This document shows, in pieces, positions 62,564 through 64,000 of a stretch of 64,000 nucleotides of DNA. Under the pieces are notes generated by a model. It was not told the origin of the DNA and made no database searches. It saw only the letters and a list, made by a program, of their open reading frames with translations. Every line of letters begins with the position of its first letter. The first letter of the stretch is position 1. Source of the stretch: UBA5314 sp964635975 (lineage in GTDB: Bacteria; Bacillota; Syntrophomonadia; Syntrophomonadales; Syntrophomonadaceae); assembly GCA_964635975.1 (NCBI GenBank), contig CAZWPO010000013.1, positions 1 through 64,000 of the forward strand. The letters are read 5' to 3'. The position numbers and the translations under genes are program-made.

Positions 62564-63112
62564 TCATGGATCCAGGCCGGTCTCGATCACTTTCGTCTCA
62601 TTACCTCTGTCTATGACCTGGTATATATAGTCACCGCCGTCGTCAAGCTGAATTATCAGGTTTTCTTGATCTACGAACAGCTTGTAACTTACACCCTGTT
62701 CTGCTGTTCTCCTGGCTATTTCCTGATCCAGCCAAATAAAACGGTTGTTGGAGAGTGATTCATATATAGCCGGCTGCATATGCTGCATAAAGCTTTCCAA
62801 CTCTTGATTGGGCTGATCAGTCAAAGTCAACGAGTAGTTCTGCTTGGGAAGAGAACTGCTCAAAGTCTGATTTATAGCACGGTATGTCTTTTGAAGATTG
62901 TCGACTCTCTTCATGTAAATATCCACATTATATGTCTGGCCCTTTTGCTCCAGCGAAACCCGGTCCACACCCTCTATAGACAGCAGCTTATTCTGAAGCG
63001 GTTCATTTATTCCCAGCCGCTTATACAGGTAAAATCCCGAAAAGGAAACCAGCAGCACCAGAATCAGGGTTATAATTGTAATTGCAATCCTGAATTCGCT
63101 TTTCCCGGGCAT
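62564..63112 (-). CDS. membrane-anchored hypothetical protein
   Basis: A 182-aa protein with one N-terminal membrane helix (~11-30) and an outer domain of ~150 residues: LSIEGVDRVSLEQKG, NVDIYMKRVDNLQKTYRAI, LIIQLDDGGDYIYQVI. I do not recognise a family. It lies directly upstream of the FtsH-like gene on the same strand, so it could be a partner, adaptor or substrate of that protease (inference from position). Confidence 0.75.
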   Translation of the reverse strand: MPGKSEFRIAITIITLILVLLVSFSGFYLYKRLGINEPLQNKLLSIEGVDRVSLEQKGQTYNVDIYMKRVDNLQKTYRAINQTLSSSLPKQNYSLTLTDQPNQELESFMQHMQPAIYESLSNNRFIWLDQEIARRTAEQGVSYKLFVDQENLIIQLDDGGDYIYQVIDRGNETKVIETGLDP

Positions 63113-63380
63113 TTATATACCTCCTCTACTGGTCCATTATATCACGGGCGAAAATCTTGGAGGCCTATTAAAATATGGTAATGTTGGGCTTTTGGAGCAT
63201 TTATCCCACCCATCTGCGCGGTAATTGTTATAGATGAGATTTTTAGCTTAAGCAGGCTAAAGACACACCAGTGAAGCTAGTAACGATAATAGCATCCCGG
63301 GTGTTCATAATTCATAAATTCTAGAAAAGATAACGGCTTGCAGCAATATTTGAAAGGAAGGTTTAAGACGCAGTTTCTCG

Positions 63381-63935
63381 TCAGTGTACAGGTTTTTGGA
63401 ATTCTTCTGTGAGCCTGAGAAATTTCAAGAAGTATTCTACACCGGATACCAGAGTGATGATTACTGCCAGATACATAAGCCACATATGAATTGGGAATTC
63501 TATAAAACGGACCGTAACCGGTAGCAGTATAGCAAACAACACCGCTACGATCTGGGTGAAAGTCTTCATCTTGCCAAGCATACTGGCCGGTATGACTATC
63601 CCCTCTTCAGCCTTATATGCACGCAGTCCGGTTACAGCGTACTCCCGGCCCAAAATGACTATCACTATCCAGGCCGGTATTCTATCCAGCTCCACCAGGC
63701 TGATCAAAGCGGCAGTAATCAACAGCTTATCGGCAATGGGATCGAGTACGATGCCCAGTTTGGTAACCTGCTTCCAGCGGCGTGCCAAAAAACCGTCCAG
63801 GCTGTCAGTAAGTGCAGCCAGGAGGAAAACAGCTGCCGCCCAATAATCTCCGCCAGGCATCCGTATTAGCAGGAGCACTGCGAACAAGGGTATTAATACT
63901 ATTCTTAATACGGTTAGACTATTGGGAAGGTTCAT
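63381..63935 (-). CDS. pgsA: CDP-diacylglycerol-glycerol-3-phosphate 3-phosphatidyltransferase
   Basis: A 184-aa integral membrane enzyme of phosphatidylglycerol synthesis. The CDP-alcohol phosphatidyltransferase motif is full: TDSLDGFLARRWKQVTKLGIVLDPIADK (D-x2-DG-x2-AR-x8-G-x3-D-x3-D). N-terminus MNLPNSLTVLRI is typical. Its start overlaps the rimO end by 17 bases. The 268-base gap downstream (63113-63380) shows no gene. Confidence 0.96.
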   Translation of the reverse strand: MNLPNSLTVLRIVLIPLFAVLLLIRMPGGDYWAAAVFLLAALTDSLDGFLARRWKQVTKLGIVLDPIADKLLITAALISLVELDRIPAWIVIVILGREYAVTGLRAYKAEEGIVIPASMLGKMKTFTQIVAVLFAILLPVTVRFIEFPIHMWLMYLAVIITLVSGVEYFLKFLRLTEEFQKPVH

Positions 63936-64000
63936 CGTTTATTTCTCCGATCATGTCATAATTACGCACTGCTTTTAGCAGAACATCGTAACTGGTTCCC
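63919..64000 (-). CDS. rimO: ribosomal protein S12 methylthiotransferase RimO, C-terminal end only
   Basis: The last ~26 codons of a gene running in from the right edge, ending at TAG 63919-63921. The tail reads LLKAVRNYDMIGEIN, fitting the end of the TRAM domain of RimO (YDLIGE-type). The rimO-pgsA-cinA-recA order is common in Clostridia and supports the call; most of the gene lies outside the window. Confidence 0.6.
   Translation of the reverse strand, partial: GTSYDVLLKAVRNYDMIGEINDEPSQ

Noticed and set aside
1..64000. CRISPR array, prophage or intact insertion sequence
   Set aside because: No regularly spaced direct repeats, no phage gene block and no transposase-like protein were seen on either strand.

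Overview
The window reads as a chromosomal segment of a low-to-mid GC, spore-forming, anaerobic Gram-positive bacterium of the class Clostridia. Evidence: a spoVS gene, remA, the Clostridia-type block priA-def-fmt-rsmB-rlmN-prpC-prkC-rsgA-rpe, the block rimO-pgsA-cinA-recA-rny, frequent GTG/TTG starts behind strong AGGAGG ribosome sites, and a Gram-positive LexA box at recA. The protein set looks most like Syntrophomonadaceae (inference from recall; no search was run). Almost all genes from about 24.6 kb to the right end lie on the minus strand, so that part is transcribed right to left. No intact insertion sequence, prophage, rRNA operon or CRISPR array is visible.

Left part (1-24.6 kb), mixed strands. 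It opens with AT-rich DNA holding a probable decayed thioredoxin-like gene and a 48-codon small gene. A minus-strand group follows: xth, an Mrp-type Fe-S carrier ATPase, a YaiI/YqxD protein and a PPC-domain protein. Facing it is an ECF sigma/anti-sigma pair with a likely self-regulated promoter. Single genes follow (isochorismatase-type hydrolase, Nudix, MOSC), then an alpha/beta-hydrolase / thiolase-fold / DUF35 operon in which the thiolase-fold protein lacks the thiolase catalytic residues. Next come a Na,K-ATPase-like P-type pump and three tandem Tim44-like membrane proteins with zinc ribbons beside an SPFH-domain protein with zinc ribbons. The part ends with a methyltransferase, small and secreted proteins, tRNA-Leu(CAG), a LemA/TPM pair and a TIGR01212 radical SAM protein.

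Middle part (24.6-47.3 kb). The riboflavin operon ribD-ribE-ribBA-ribH sits behind an FMN riboswitch with a terminator. A housekeeping array follows, covering translation (rsgA, rlmN, rsmB, fmt, def), Ser/Thr signalling (prkC/prpC), replication restart (priA), cofactors (metK, coaBC), rpoZ, gmk, remA, yicC, and lysine/peptidoglycan precursor synthesis (dapL, dapF).

Right part (47.3-64 kb). It holds a SERCA-like Ca2+ pump, a divergent uracil-DNA-glycosylase-like protein, a LysM-NlpC/P60 cell-wall hydrolase, PHP and M19 hydrolases, spoVS, a YmdB-type phosphodiesterase, rny, recA (sigma-A promoter plus LexA box), thpR, cinA, a short FtsH-like membrane protease, an unknown membrane-anchored protein, pgsA and the 3' end of rimO.

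The least explained signals are non-coding: a ~155-nt element present twice (3616-3770 and 25138-25295) with a 27-nt identical core; a hairpin with a conserved loop and changed stem at the 3' ends of two unrelated genes; and a pair of REP-like palindromes at 50.2-50.4 kb.
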